In this document: in pieces, positions 24,823 through 32,691 of the stretch | Numbering within the stretch: position 1 is the first letter of the stretch | Layout of the letters: each line of letters opens with the position of its first letter | NCBI GenBank assembly: GCA_902606445.1 | Contig: CACLGJ010000001.1 | Location: 72,001-111,551, forward strand | Source: an uncultured Pelagibacteraceae bacterium | GTDB taxonomy: Bacteria > Pseudomonadota > Alphaproteobacteria > Pelagibacterales > Pelagibacteraceae | Reading direction: 5' to 3' | DNA length: 39,551 nt | Translations under genes and position numbers: made by a program | The notes under the pieces: model-generated | The model's input: only the letters and a program-made list of their open reading frames with translations | Told to the model about the DNA's origin: nothing | Database searches by the model: none

Positions 24823-26550
24823 ATGGAAATATACAAAGATCTGACAAGTCCTGCATCCCAAGAATTTGAAAAATTATTAAATAGTCAACTTTCAAGAGTG
24901 AACATTGAAGAAGGAAAAATTATTGATGGTAAAATCAATAAAATTACTGAAAAGTTTGTGTTCCTTTTTGTAGAAGGTTTAAAAAGTGAACCAGTTCTAG
25001 ACATAAATGAGTTAAAGAGCATGGGCCTAGCTGATAAAATTAAAGTTGGTGAAAATATTCCTGTATTATTAGAAAAAATTGAAGACAAGAATGGTGAGGT
25101 TTTAGTTTCAGCGAGTAAAGCTCAAAAAATTAAAGGATGGGATAAATTAGTAGAAGCATATGAAAAAAGTGAACCGATTATGGGCAAGATTACCTCTAAG
25201 TGTAAAGGTGGATGTATTGTTGAACATATTGATACAGGCTCGCTGATGTTTTTGCCTGGGTCTCAAATAAGTGATAAGCCGATGAAGGATATTAGCCATT
25301 TGATGAACGAACCACAGAAATTTGCTTTAATTAAATTAGATAAGGTAAGAGGTAACGCATGTGTTTCTAGAAGAGAGATCATTTCCTCATTCAAAAAAGA
25401 AGATAAGGCTAAAATAATTGAGAAATACAAAGTTGGAGATATTATAAAAGGAGCTGAGGTTAAAGGATATAGTTCATTTGGATGCTTCTTTAATGTAAAT
25501 AATGAACTTGATGTTTTAGTTCACTTGCAAGAAATTTCATATTCAAGAGTGAATCATCCAGACGAAGTATTTAATATTGGTGAGAAACATGATTTGAAAG
25601 TAATTTCAGTAGATAAGGATAAGTTACAAGTAGGTTGCTCTGTTAAGCAACTTTCCCCTGATCCTTTTGAACACATAGAAAATTATGAGTTGAAAAAACC
25701 TTACAAAGTTAAAGTAGTCAAGATTATGGATTTTGGAGCATTCTGTGAATTAGAACCAGGACTAACAACATTACTACACTCAAGTGAACTAAGTTGGACG
25801 AAGAAAAATATTTCTGCAAAAAAAATGTTTAAAATTGGTGATGAGATTGATTGTGTGATCACAGAAATCGATAAAGAAAAAAGACGGATCGCAATATCTC
25901 ATAGACTAACTAAAGATAATCCATTCGAGACATTTGAAAAACAATACCCTGTTAATACAATTGTTGAAGGTGAAGTTGCTAATAAGAATGAATACTCTCT
26001 TTTTTTAAAAATTGAAAAATTAGATGTAGATGCTTTTTTACATTGTAACGATCTTACATATCTAAATAATGGCGAGGAAGAATTAGCAAAATATAAAAAA
26101 GGCGATAAATTAAAAGTGAAAGTTTTAGAGATTAAAATATCAGAACAGAAAATCAGAGTAGGACTAAGACAGACACAGCCAGATCCTTTTGATTGGTTTA
26201 ATGACAAAAAAATTAATCAGACAATCACTGTTAAAATCATAAACTCAGACAATAAAGGGTTAACAGTAAGACCAGAGGGCTGTGAAATGGATTTCCAAAT
26301 TAAAAAATCACAAATTGCAATTAATGCTACTGATGCTCGTCCATCAAGGTTTACTGGTGGTGAAAGAATAGACTGTGCAATTGGGGATTTAGATTTGGAT
26401 AAAAGAAAAGTGACCTTGAGTATAAAACTTCTTGAAGAAATTGAAAAAAAAGAAGCTTTAAAAAAATATGGTTCAGAGGGGTCTGGAAAAAATCTTCCAT
26501 TTTCATCTCTATCCGATGATTTAAAAAAAAAAGACAAGGAAAAAGAATAA
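24823..26550 (+). CDS. rpsA: 30S ribosomal protein S1
   Basis: RNA-binding ribosomal protein that recruits mRNAs lacking strong Shine-Dalgarno sequences, which matters in a genome where few are visible. The 575 residues contain six S1 repeats. The N-terminal SPASQEFEKLLNSQL segment binds uS2; repeats 3-4 carry the best-conserved motifs (VKGYSSFGCFFNV; VKIMDFGAFCELEPGLTTLLHSSELSW). The C-terminus ends in a lysine-rich tail after repeat 6. Length matches the 550-580 of alphaproteobacterial S1. Followed by ihfB, as is usual. Confidence 0.97.
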   Translation: MEIYKDLTSPASQEFEKLLNSQLSRVNIEEGKIIDGKINKITEKFVFLFVEGLKSEPVLDINELKSMGLADKIKVGENIPVLLEKIEDKNGEVLVSASKAQKIKGWDKLVEAYEKSEPIMGKITSKCKGGCIVEHIDTGSLMFLPGSQISDKPMKDISHLMNEPQKFALIKLDKVRGNACVSRREIISSFKKEDKAKIIEKYKVGDIIKGAEVKGYSSFGCFFNVNNELDVLVHLQEISYSRVNHPDEVFNIGEKHDLKVISVDKDKLQVGCSVKQLSPDPFEHIENYELKKPYKVKVVKIMDFGAFCELEPGLTTLLHSSELSWTKKNISAKKMFKIGDEIDCVITEIDKEKRRIAISHRLTKDNPFETFEKQYPVNTIVEGEVANKNEYSLFLKIEKLDVDAFLHCNDLTYLNNGEEELAKYKKGDKLKVKVLEIKISEQKIRVGLRQTQPDPFDWFNDKKINQTITVKIINSDNKGLTVRPEGCEMDFQIKKSQIAINATDARPSRFTGGERIDCAIGDLDLDKRKVTLSIKLLEEIEKKEALKKYGSEGSGKNLPFSSLSDDLKKKDKEKE

Positions 26551-26566
26551 TTTAAAGTAGATTAAC

Positions 26567-26860
26567 TTGGCTATTGTAAAATCAAAGCTTCTAAAACAAT
26601 TCTCACAAAATTACCCAAATTTTTTAAAAAAAGATCTTGAAAAATTTACCGATATTATTTTAAAGGAGATAAAAACAACACTTAAAAGAGGTGAGAGAGT
26701 AGAATTAAGAGGCTTTGGCATTTTTTCAACTAATAAACAAAAAGCCAGAATCTCTAGAAATCCCCGAAATGGAGAAAAAGTTCATACTCCCGAAAAAAAA
26801 ACAATCCATTTTAAAATGGCAAAAGACTTGTTTAATAAATTGAACAATGAAAAAGAATAA
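26567..26860 (+). CDS. ihfB: Integration host factor subunit beta (HU/IHF family)
   Basis: DNA-bending protein of the HU/IHF fold. The 97 residues align with IHF-beta: VKSKLLKQFSQNYPNF, DIILKEIKTTLKRGERVELRGFGIF and the DNA-inserting arm with RNPRNGEKV. The Pro in NPRNG is the one that intercalates at the kink. Translation appears to start from TTG at 26567, since no ATG is available before the conserved region. Position directly after rpsA supports IHF-beta over HU. It overlaps pyrF by 14 bases. Confidence 0.9.
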   Translation: MAIVKSKLLKQFSQNYPNFLKKDLEKFTDIILKEIKTTLKRGERVELRGFGIFSTNKQKARISRNPRNGEKVHTPEKKTIHFKMAKDLFNKLNNEKE

Positions 26861-27518
26861 AATATTCATAGCTTGTGACAGTGGAAATATTTCAAGAATT
26901 AAAGAAATAATAAAAAAAACAAAAACTTCTAAACTAAAAATAGGTTACAAGTTTGGATTGGAGTTTTTGAATTCAAAAAATGGTAGAAAGTTTGTTTCAA
27001 AATTAAAAAATCAAATAACTTTTGGAGATTACAAATTTTCAGATATCCCTAATACTTGTTCCTCGGCTATAAAAGCAATTAGAGATCTTAAGTTTAATTA
27101 TTGTACTATACATATTAGTTCAGGCCTAGAGGCATTAAAAGCAGCTAAACAAGCTTCTGGTAGAACTAAGTTAGTGGGAGTGACAATTCTAACATCTTTA
27201 AATAATAAAGCTCTTAAAGAAATTGGTTTTAATAAAGATGTTAAAAAATTAGTTTACCAACAAGCTAAATTGGCAAATAAAGCTAAATTAGATGCCATTG
27301 TTTGTAGTGCACAAGAAGTTAAAATAGTTAGAAAAATATTTAAAAAAGAAATTATAACACCTGGAATAAGATTTAATTCAAAATTAAATGATCAAAAAAG
27401 AGTCTTAACCCCTAAACAGGCATATAAAAATGGAAGTGATTGGTTAGTGATTGGAAGACCAATAACTCTTGGTAACATTAAAAAAAACATTCAAACATTA
27501 ATCAATCATTTATCCTAA
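26847..27518 (+). CDS. pyrF: Orotidine 5'-phosphate decarboxylase
   Basis: Last step of UMP synthesis. The 223-residue TIM-barrel protein shows FIACDSGN at strand 1, KIGYKFGLEFL (the Lys on strand 2), the catalytic cluster as DYKFSDIPNT (usually DxKxxDIPNT), and GVTILTSL, VCSAQEV and TPGIRF near the phosphate site. The motif keeps D, K and D, so activity is expected. It starts inside ihfB (14-base overlap) and its stop TAA overlaps the ATG of trpF, so it is embedded in the rpsA-to-folC run. Confidence 0.94.
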   Translation: MKKNKIFIACDSGNISRIKEIIKKTKTSKLKIGYKFGLEFLNSKNGRKFVSKLKNQITFGDYKFSDIPNTCSSAIKAIRDLKFNYCTIHISSGLEALKAAKQASGRTKLVGVTILTSLNNKALKEIGFNKDVKKLVYQQAKLANKAKLDAIVCSAQEVKIVRKIFKKEIITPGIRFNSKLNDQKRVLTPKQAYKNGSDWLVIGRPITLGNIKKNIQTLINHLS

Positions 27519-28144
27519 TGAAAGGTTGCAAGATTTGTGGGATTTCAGATCTCGATACTCTAAATTTTTTAATTAACCATAAATATCCACCTCAATTTAT
27601 TGGGTTCATTTGCAATTATAAAAAAAGCTCAAGATATGTTGAGCTTAAAAAATTAAATGAACTATTAACTATAGATAAAAAAAAATCTAATTTTGTAGCG
27701 GTGCTGGTCAAGCCTAATGAAGGAATTTTAGAAGAAATTAAAAACCTACCCTTTGATTATTACCAAATATATGACTGTACACCTAAAGAAATCAAAAAAA
27801 TTAAAGAAAAATATAATAAAAAAATTATCACTGCTTTAACTATAGTAGAAGAAAGTGATGTTCAAAAATGTCATTTGTTTTCTGAAGTAACTGACATTTA
27901 TTTATTTGATAGCAAAGGCTACGAAAAAAGTATGGCTTTTGATCACGAACTTATTAAAAAAATAAAGGTTAACAAACCATTAATGATAGCAGGTGACATT
28001 CAGATAAATGACCATCTTGAATATTATAAAAAAATAGCGGATATTATAGATATATCTGGGGGTCTAGAAACTTCTGGGTTAAAAGATAAATCCAAAATAG
28101 ATATATTTTTAAAAAAGATAAAACAGGTACACAATGAAACTTAA
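27518..28144 (+). CDS. trpF: Phosphoribosylanthranilate isomerase
   Basis: Amadori rearrangement step of tryptophan synthesis. The 208 residues begin MKGCKICGI with the catalytic Cys at position 7, and the general-acid Asp is seen in YLFDSKGYE. The protein is less typical elsewhere: FICNYKKSSRYV replaces the usual FvF..SPR strand, and IAGDIQINDH and ISGGLETSGLKD replace AGGLxPxNV and SSGVExxPGxKD. The position between pyrF and trpB is the standard alphaproteobacterial one. It starts on the TAATG shared with pyrF and overlaps trpB by 11 bases. Confidence 0.87.
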   Translation: MKGCKICGISDLDTLNFLINHKYPPQFIGFICNYKKSSRYVELKKLNELLTIDKKKSNFVAVLVKPNEGILEEIKNLPFDYYQIYDCTPKEIKKIKEKYNKKIITALTIVEESDVQKCHLFSEVTDIYLFDSKGYEKSMAFDHELIKKIKVNKPLMIAGDIQINDHLEYYKKIADIIDISGGLETSGLKDKSKIDIFLKKIKQVHNET

Positions 28145-29363
28145 AAGAGGAATTCCATTAATTGATCAGCATGATCAACATGGCTTTTGGGGTGGTAAAT
28201 TTGGAGGGAGTTTTATTCCTGAGACTTTAAAAAAACCTGTAGAAGATTTAACAAACAAATTTAAAAAATTAAGAAAAGATAAAAAATTTCTTGAAAAAAG
28301 AGATTATTATTTCAAAAATTATATTGGAACTCCTACCTCATTTGTAAAACTTGATAATTTAACAAAACAACTAGGTGGTGCTCAAATTTGGGCAAAGGTT
28401 GTTTCTGAAGCAAATGGAGGTGCACACAAAATATATAATGCAACTGTTCATGCTCTTATTTGTAAAGCAATGGGTAAAAAATATATAGTTGGAGATACTG
28501 GAGCTGGTTATGCGGGTAAAATGTTAAGTATGGCGGCTAAAAAATTTGGCCTTAAATGTAAAATATTCATGGGTGCAAAAGATATTAAAAGACAAAAACC
28601 TAACTGTGATGCAATTAGAAAAAATGGAGCTGAAATAATTCCTGTTTACTCTGGAAGCCAAACATTAGTTGATGCTGTAAGTGAATGTATGAGATATTGG
28701 GTATCAAATTGTGATAACACCCATATGTGTGTAGGAAGTACTGTTGGTCCAAATATATTTGTTAAAATTTGTGGCTGGAGTACAGCTCAAATTTCTAGAG
28801 AATTGAAACTGCAATTTAAATCAGAATTTAAAAGAATACCTAATAAAATAAAATTAGTTAACTGTGTTGGAGGAGGAAGTTCAGCATATGGATTTTGGAG
28901 TGAGTTTATTGATTATGATAAAAAAAAGATTGAATTAATTGGTGTTGAGGCAGGTGGACCCAAAAAATCAAAACTTCATGCGGCTCCACTAAGCCGTAAA
29001 ACTAAAATTGGAATATTACATGGAGCAGCTTCTTATGTATGTCAAAATAAAGAGGGACAAATAAATGAGACTGAGTCTATAAGTGCTGGATTGGATTACC
29101 CCGGCGTGAGTCCTATGCACTGTTTTTTAAGAGACACTAAAAGAGCAAGATATACTTATGCAACAGATGAAGAGGCATTAAATGCATATCAAATGGTAAC
29201 TAAATATGAAAATTTAAATCCTAGCCTAGAACCAAGTCATGCATTTGCAGAAGCAATTAAAATTGCTCCTAAATTAAGCAAAGATACAATTATAGTTGTA
29301 AATTCATGCGGTGACGCAAAAAAAGATAGAGATATTTTAAAAGAAAGATTAAGTAAAAAATAA
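28134..29363 (+). CDS. trpB: Tryptophan synthase beta chain, divergent
   Basis: PLP enzyme that joins indole and serine. At 409 residues it has the TrpB layout: FGGSFIPETLKKPVEDL, the PLP lysine K99 in GGAHKIYN, phosphate cradle VGGGSSAYG, GVEAGG, and ISAGLDYPGVSPMH. The active site departs from the family. With Salmonella numbering offset by 12, the catalytic Glu109 is D121, the carboxylate loop TGAGQH reads TGAGYA, and Lys167 is V179. Ser377, which contacts the PLP nitrogen, is replaced by Cys in VVNSCGDAKK. R141 and D305 equivalents are kept. Probably still TrpB because it is paired with trpA in the usual order, but altered kinetics or substrate are possible. Confidence 0.85.
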   Translation: MKLKRGIPLIDQHDQHGFWGGKFGGSFIPETLKKPVEDLTNKFKKLRKDKKFLEKRDYYFKNYIGTPTSFVKLDNLTKQLGGAQIWAKVVSEANGGAHKIYNATVHALICKAMGKKYIVGDTGAGYAGKMLSMAAKKFGLKCKIFMGAKDIKRQKPNCDAIRKNGAEIIPVYSGSQTLVDAVSECMRYWVSNCDNTHMCVGSTVGPNIFVKICGWSTAQISRELKLQFKSEFKRIPNKIKLVNCVGGGSSAYGFWSEFIDYDKKKIELIGVEAGGPKKSKLHAAPLSRKTKIGILHGAASYVCQNKEGQINETESISAGLDYPGVSPMHCFLRDTKRARYTYATDEEALNAYQMVTKYENLNPSLEPSHAFAEAIKIAPKLSKDTIIVVNSCGDAKKDRDILKERLSKK

Positions 29364-30163
29364 TGAGTTCTTTAATTAATAGTGCTTTTCAAAATGCTAA
29401 AAGTGAAGGTAGACCAGCTTTGCTTACTTATACAGTAGCTGGGGACAATACTAAAAAAAAATCCTTGGAAATATTAAAATCAATCTCTAATTATGCTGAC
29501 ATTTGCGAATTAGGATTCCCACACAATACTCCTATTGCAGATGGTGGCCAAATTCAAACCAGCGCTTATCGTGCCATAAAAAATGGAATTAAAATTAATG
29601 ATGTGTTTTCAATAGCTAAAGATTTTAAAAAAATAAAAAAGAATAAACCTATTATTCTAATGGGTTATTATAATATGATTTTTCAATACAATGAAAATAA
29701 ATTTTTAGATAAATGTAAAAAATCAAAAATTGATGGATTGATTGTTGTTGATTTACCTTATCCAGAAAATAAACCTTTTGCTGCAAAGTGTAAAAAAAAA
29801 GGAATTAATTTTATTCAATTAGTTTCACCTACTACATCTAAGATAAGGTTAAAAAAAATAATCAAAGACTCTCATGATATGGTTTATTATATAAGCATGC
29901 TTTCGACTACTGGTGGCAAATTAAAAGTCTCTTCTAAAGAAATATTGGAAAGATATAGTAGAATTAAAAACCAAGATAAATCTAAGAATGTTGTAATTGG
30001 ATTTGGAATTACTGAAAAAACAATAAAATCTCTTAAAAAAGCTGACGGTTTGGTTGTTGGAAGTGCAATTTGTAAGGAAATAACTAATTCTATTAACAAG
30101 AGACAAAATGCTGTCACAAATGTTACTAGTATTGTTAAAAAACTAAAAAATAAGATTAGATGA
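29363..30163 (+). CDS. trpA: Tryptophan synthase alpha chain
   Basis: Cleaves indole-3-glycerol phosphate to indole, channelled to TrpB. The 266-residue barrel keeps the catalytic E49 (CELGFP) and D60 (PIADGG) at the same numbers as the Salmonella enzyme, the loop-6 Thr in STTGG, and the phosphate-site GFGI and VVGSAI. Loop 2 is unusual: the canonical FSDP reads HNTP, so Asp56, which contacts beta-Lys167 across the interface, is Thr. The partner residue in TrpB is changed too. It starts on TAATG with trpB and overlaps accD by 4 bases. Confidence 0.92.
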   Translation: MSSLINSAFQNAKSEGRPALLTYTVAGDNTKKKSLEILKSISNYADICELGFPHNTPIADGGQIQTSAYRAIKNGIKINDVFSIAKDFKKIKKNKPIILMGYYNMIFQYNENKFLDKCKKSKIDGLIVVDLPYPENKPFAAKCKKKGINFIQLVSPTTSKIRLKKIIKDSHDMVYYISMLSTTGGKLKVSSKEILERYSRIKNQDKSKNVVIGFGITEKTIKSLKKADGLVVGSAICKEITNSINKRQNAVTNVTSIVKKLKNKIR

Positions 30164-31089
30164 ATTGGATTACTAAAATAATTAAAGCAGGTGAAAAAAT
30201 AAAAACCGCAATACATAAAAGAGCATCTAAAGAAGAAATAGCAAAAAGTGACTGGACTTCATGTTGTAAAGGGCCAATTTTAAAAAAGGATTTAGAAAAA
30301 AATTTATGGGTTTGTCCAGATTGTAATAAACATCACAGAATTAAGCCTAATCAAAGATTTGATGTTCTTTTTGGAAAGAATAACTACGAAGTTTTTAAAA
30401 CACCAATTCCTAAAGACGATCCTTTAGAGTGGACAGACTCAAAAACATATAAAGATAGATTAAAAAGTGCTCGTAAAAAAACTGGTCTTGATTGCGGAAT
30501 GGTGGTTGCTTGTGGAAATATTAATAATATTAAAATAACTGCTGTTGCATCTGACTTTGATTTTCTAGGTGCATCAATGGCTTCGGCTGAAGGTGAAGCT
30601 TTTTTATATGGAATTCAGCATGCTATAGAAAATCAAACCCCATTTATTTGTGTAAGCGCAGGTGGAGGAATGAGAATGATGGAAAGTTTAATATCACTAT
30701 CTCAAATGACTAGAACAACATTAGCTATTAATGAATTAAAGAATAATAACCTTCCATATCTTGTATTAATAACTGATCCGACTGCTGGTGGAATAACAGC
30801 TTCTTATGCAATGTTAGGTGATATTCATATAGCTGAACCAGGATCTCTAATAGCCTTTGCAGGAAAAAGAGTTATACAAGGAACAGTCAAAGAAGAACTA
30901 CCTGAAAACTTTCAAACAAGTGAATATGTCCAAAAAACAGGATTTGTTGATTTAATAGTTGAGAGAAAAGATTTGTCTGAAAAGATTGGAACTTTATTAT
31001 CAATATTGTTAAAGAAAAATTCTGTTATAAGCACTGAAGAAAATGAAACTCGAGAAAATAGTCAGTCGCTTACAAAAGCTGCATCCTAA
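30160..31089 (+). CDS. accD: Acetyl-CoA carboxylase carboxyltransferase subunit beta
   Basis: Beta half of the carboxyltransferase, partner of AccA. The 309 residues show the N-terminal zinc ribbon region, then ASDFDFLGASMASAEGEA, CVSAGGGMRMMESLISLSQM and DPTAGGITASYAMLGD, all typical. The zinc site is altered: instead of CxxC...CxxC there are adjacent C35-C36, followed by C52 and C55. Aligning from NLWVCPDC backward, the first cysteine of the first pair is displaced by two residues. The gene lies between trpA and folC as in other Alphaproteobacteria. Its last 47 bases overlap folC. Confidence 0.95.
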   Translation: MNWITKIIKAGEKIKTAIHKRASKEEIAKSDWTSCCKGPILKKDLEKNLWVCPDCNKHHRIKPNQRFDVLFGKNNYEVFKTPIPKDDPLEWTDSKTYKDRLKSARKKTGLDCGMVVACGNINNIKITAVASDFDFLGASMASAEGEAFLYGIQHAIENQTPFICVSAGGGMRMMESLISLSQMTRTTLAINELKNNNLPYLVLITDPTAGGITASYAMLGDIHIAEPGSLIAFAGKRVIQGTVKEELPENFQTSEYVQKTGFVDLIVERKDLSEKIGTLLSILLKKNSVISTEENETRENSQSLTKAAS

Positions 31090-32311
31090 AGAAATTGATC
31101 TAAGCTTAGATCGAATATTAAATCTTTGTAAAAAATTAAACAATCCCCAAGACAAAATTAAAGCAATTTCCGTAGTTGGTACTAATGGTAAATACTCAAC
31201 AATCCAAGCAATGTATGCAATTCTTAAAGAGGCAAAAATTAATTGTAATATCTATACCAGTCCACATATTAAAAAAATTAATGAACGGTTTGTATTTAAT
31301 AACAAAGAGCTTGGTGATAATGAATTATCTTATCTTTTAGAACAAGTTGAAAAAGCTAATGATAATCATCCAATTACATTTTTTGAAATTTTAACAGCTG
31401 CATATTTTTATAAATCAGCGGAATATCCTGATAATATAAATTTAATTGAGACAGGACTGTTCCATAGATTTGATGCAACTAATATTTTAGATCAAAACCT
31501 AGCAAGTGTTGTAACATCAATAGGCTTAGATCATTTAGATTGGCTTCCAAAAAATGAGCAAACCATTGAGAAAATTATTTTTGAAAAAACATCAAAATTA
31601 CTAAATTCTAATATCATTGTTGCAAAACAAAGTTCATTAGAAACATCAAAAAAAATTGAAAAAACAATAAAAAATAATAAATCTTATAAATTATTCTTTG
31701 GTGATAATTATAACTATTCAGATAATGAAAATAGTTTCTTCTATTATGAAGATATGTCTGGGGGAATTAAGCTTCCAAGGCCTAATATAAATGGTCAATT
31801 TCAATTAGAAAATATTTCAACAGCAATTGCGGCTCTAAGAGCAATCAAAGAAATTAATATAAATGATGAACATATTAAGAATGGAATCACAAAAATTGAA
31901 AGTATTGCAAGACTTCAAGAAATCACTGAGGGAAAATTAAAAGATTTAGTTGAGACAAATAGATTATTAGTAGATGGATCTCATAATCCTCTAGGTGCCA
32001 AAGTTTTAAACAATTACTTAGAGAGCTTAAATTGTAATAAACATATCATTCTTGGAATGATGGCAAATAAAGATCATAGAGAATATATGAGTCACTTTAA
32101 AGAGATTGCGACTTTAACCACAATTGATATTCCAAATCAACCAAACTCAATTAGTGGAAAAGATTTAAAAGATAAGCTAATTGACTTGGAAAATGTTCAA
32201 TACAAAGAAAATATATTTGAAGCAATTAAGTCAATCCCTGTCAAAAAAAATGACTTGATATTAATAACAGGTTCGTTGTATCTGGCTGGTGAAGTACTAA
32301 ATTTAAATTAA
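31043..32311 (+). CDS. folC: Bifunctional folylpolyglutamate synthase / dihydrofolate synthase
   Basis: Mur-ligase-type enzyme that makes dihydrofolate and adds glutamates to folates. The 422 residues begin IVSRLQKLHPKEIDLSLDRIL, a typical alphaproteobacterial FolC start, so the 47-base overlap with accD is real. The P-loop reads VVGTNGKYSTI, with Tyr where FolC has Gly (GKGS). TSPHIKKINERF, FEILTAAYF, SIGLDHLDWL, RLQEI and the C-terminal VDGSHNPLGAKVL are as expected. The stop shares TTAA with that of convergent trxA. Confidence 0.94.
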   Translation: MKLEKIVSRLQKLHPKEIDLSLDRILNLCKKLNNPQDKIKAISVVGTNGKYSTIQAMYAILKEAKINCNIYTSPHIKKINERFVFNNKELGDNELSYLLEQVEKANDNHPITFFEILTAAYFYKSAEYPDNINLIETGLFHRFDATNILDQNLASVVTSIGLDHLDWLPKNEQTIEKIIFEKTSKLLNSNIIVAKQSSLETSKKIEKTIKNNKSYKLFFGDNYNYSDNENSFFYYEDMSGGIKLPRPNINGQFQLENISTAIAALRAIKEININDEHIKNGITKIESIARLQEITEGKLKDLVETNRLLVDGSHNPLGAKVLNNYLESLNCNKHIILGMMANKDHREYMSHFKEIATLTTIDIPNQPNSISGKDLKDKLIDLENVQYKENIFEAIKSIPVKKNDLILITGSLYLAGEVLNLN

Positions 32312-32625
32312 ATATTTTTTTCTAAAAATTCCTTCATGTGTCCTTCGGGGACACCACCTACTTTTCTATCTACTTCAACACCTTTTTTGTAGACAATCAC
32401 AGTAGGCACTCCTCTAATACCTGCGGCACTTCCAGTATTAATTCCACCATCTTCTATATCTGCATAATAAAAACCAGCTTTGTCTTTGTATTCATCTGAT
32501 AATTTATCCATTACAGGTTTTAGAGCCTTGCAAGGACCACACCAAGCAGCAGAAAATTGAATTACTGATACATCCTCATTTTTGATTTTATTTTCAAAAT
32601 CTTCATCTTTGAAATCTATAAGCAT
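32308..32625 (-). CDS. trxA: Thioredoxin
   Basis: Dithiol-disulfide reductase of the cytoplasm. The 105 residues have the active site WCGPC (C29, C32) in FSAAWCGPCKALKP, and the cis-Pro loop RGVPT (P74). The Asp/Phe strand before the active site (VIQFSAAW) is normal and there is no signal peptide. It lies next to folC, as trxA does in many Alphaproteobacteria, but on the opposite strand and converging on it with a 4-base overlap. Confidence 0.94.
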   Translation of the reverse strand: MLIDFKDEDFENKIKNEDVSVIQFSAAWCGPCKALKPVMDKLSDEYKDKAGFYYADIEDGGINTGSAAGIRGVPTVIVYKKGVEVDRKVGGVPEGHMKEFLEKNI

Positions 32626-32631
32626 ATAATG

Positions 32632-32659
32632 GATATAATTGATTCAGATTAATATTCAA
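32632..32659 (-). promoter_or_regulatory. Possible trxA promoter
   Basis: On the minus strand TTGAAT (32659-32654), a 16-base spacer and TATATC (32637-32632) place the predicted start at about 32625, on the trxA ATG. The spacer includes GAATC, a GAnTC site of the kind linked to CcrM/GcrA control. The boxes are partial matches in AT-rich DNA, so this is weak. Confidence 0.3.
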
Positions 32660-32691
32660 TGATCAAAAACAATCTTTTTTAGATTTATTAA

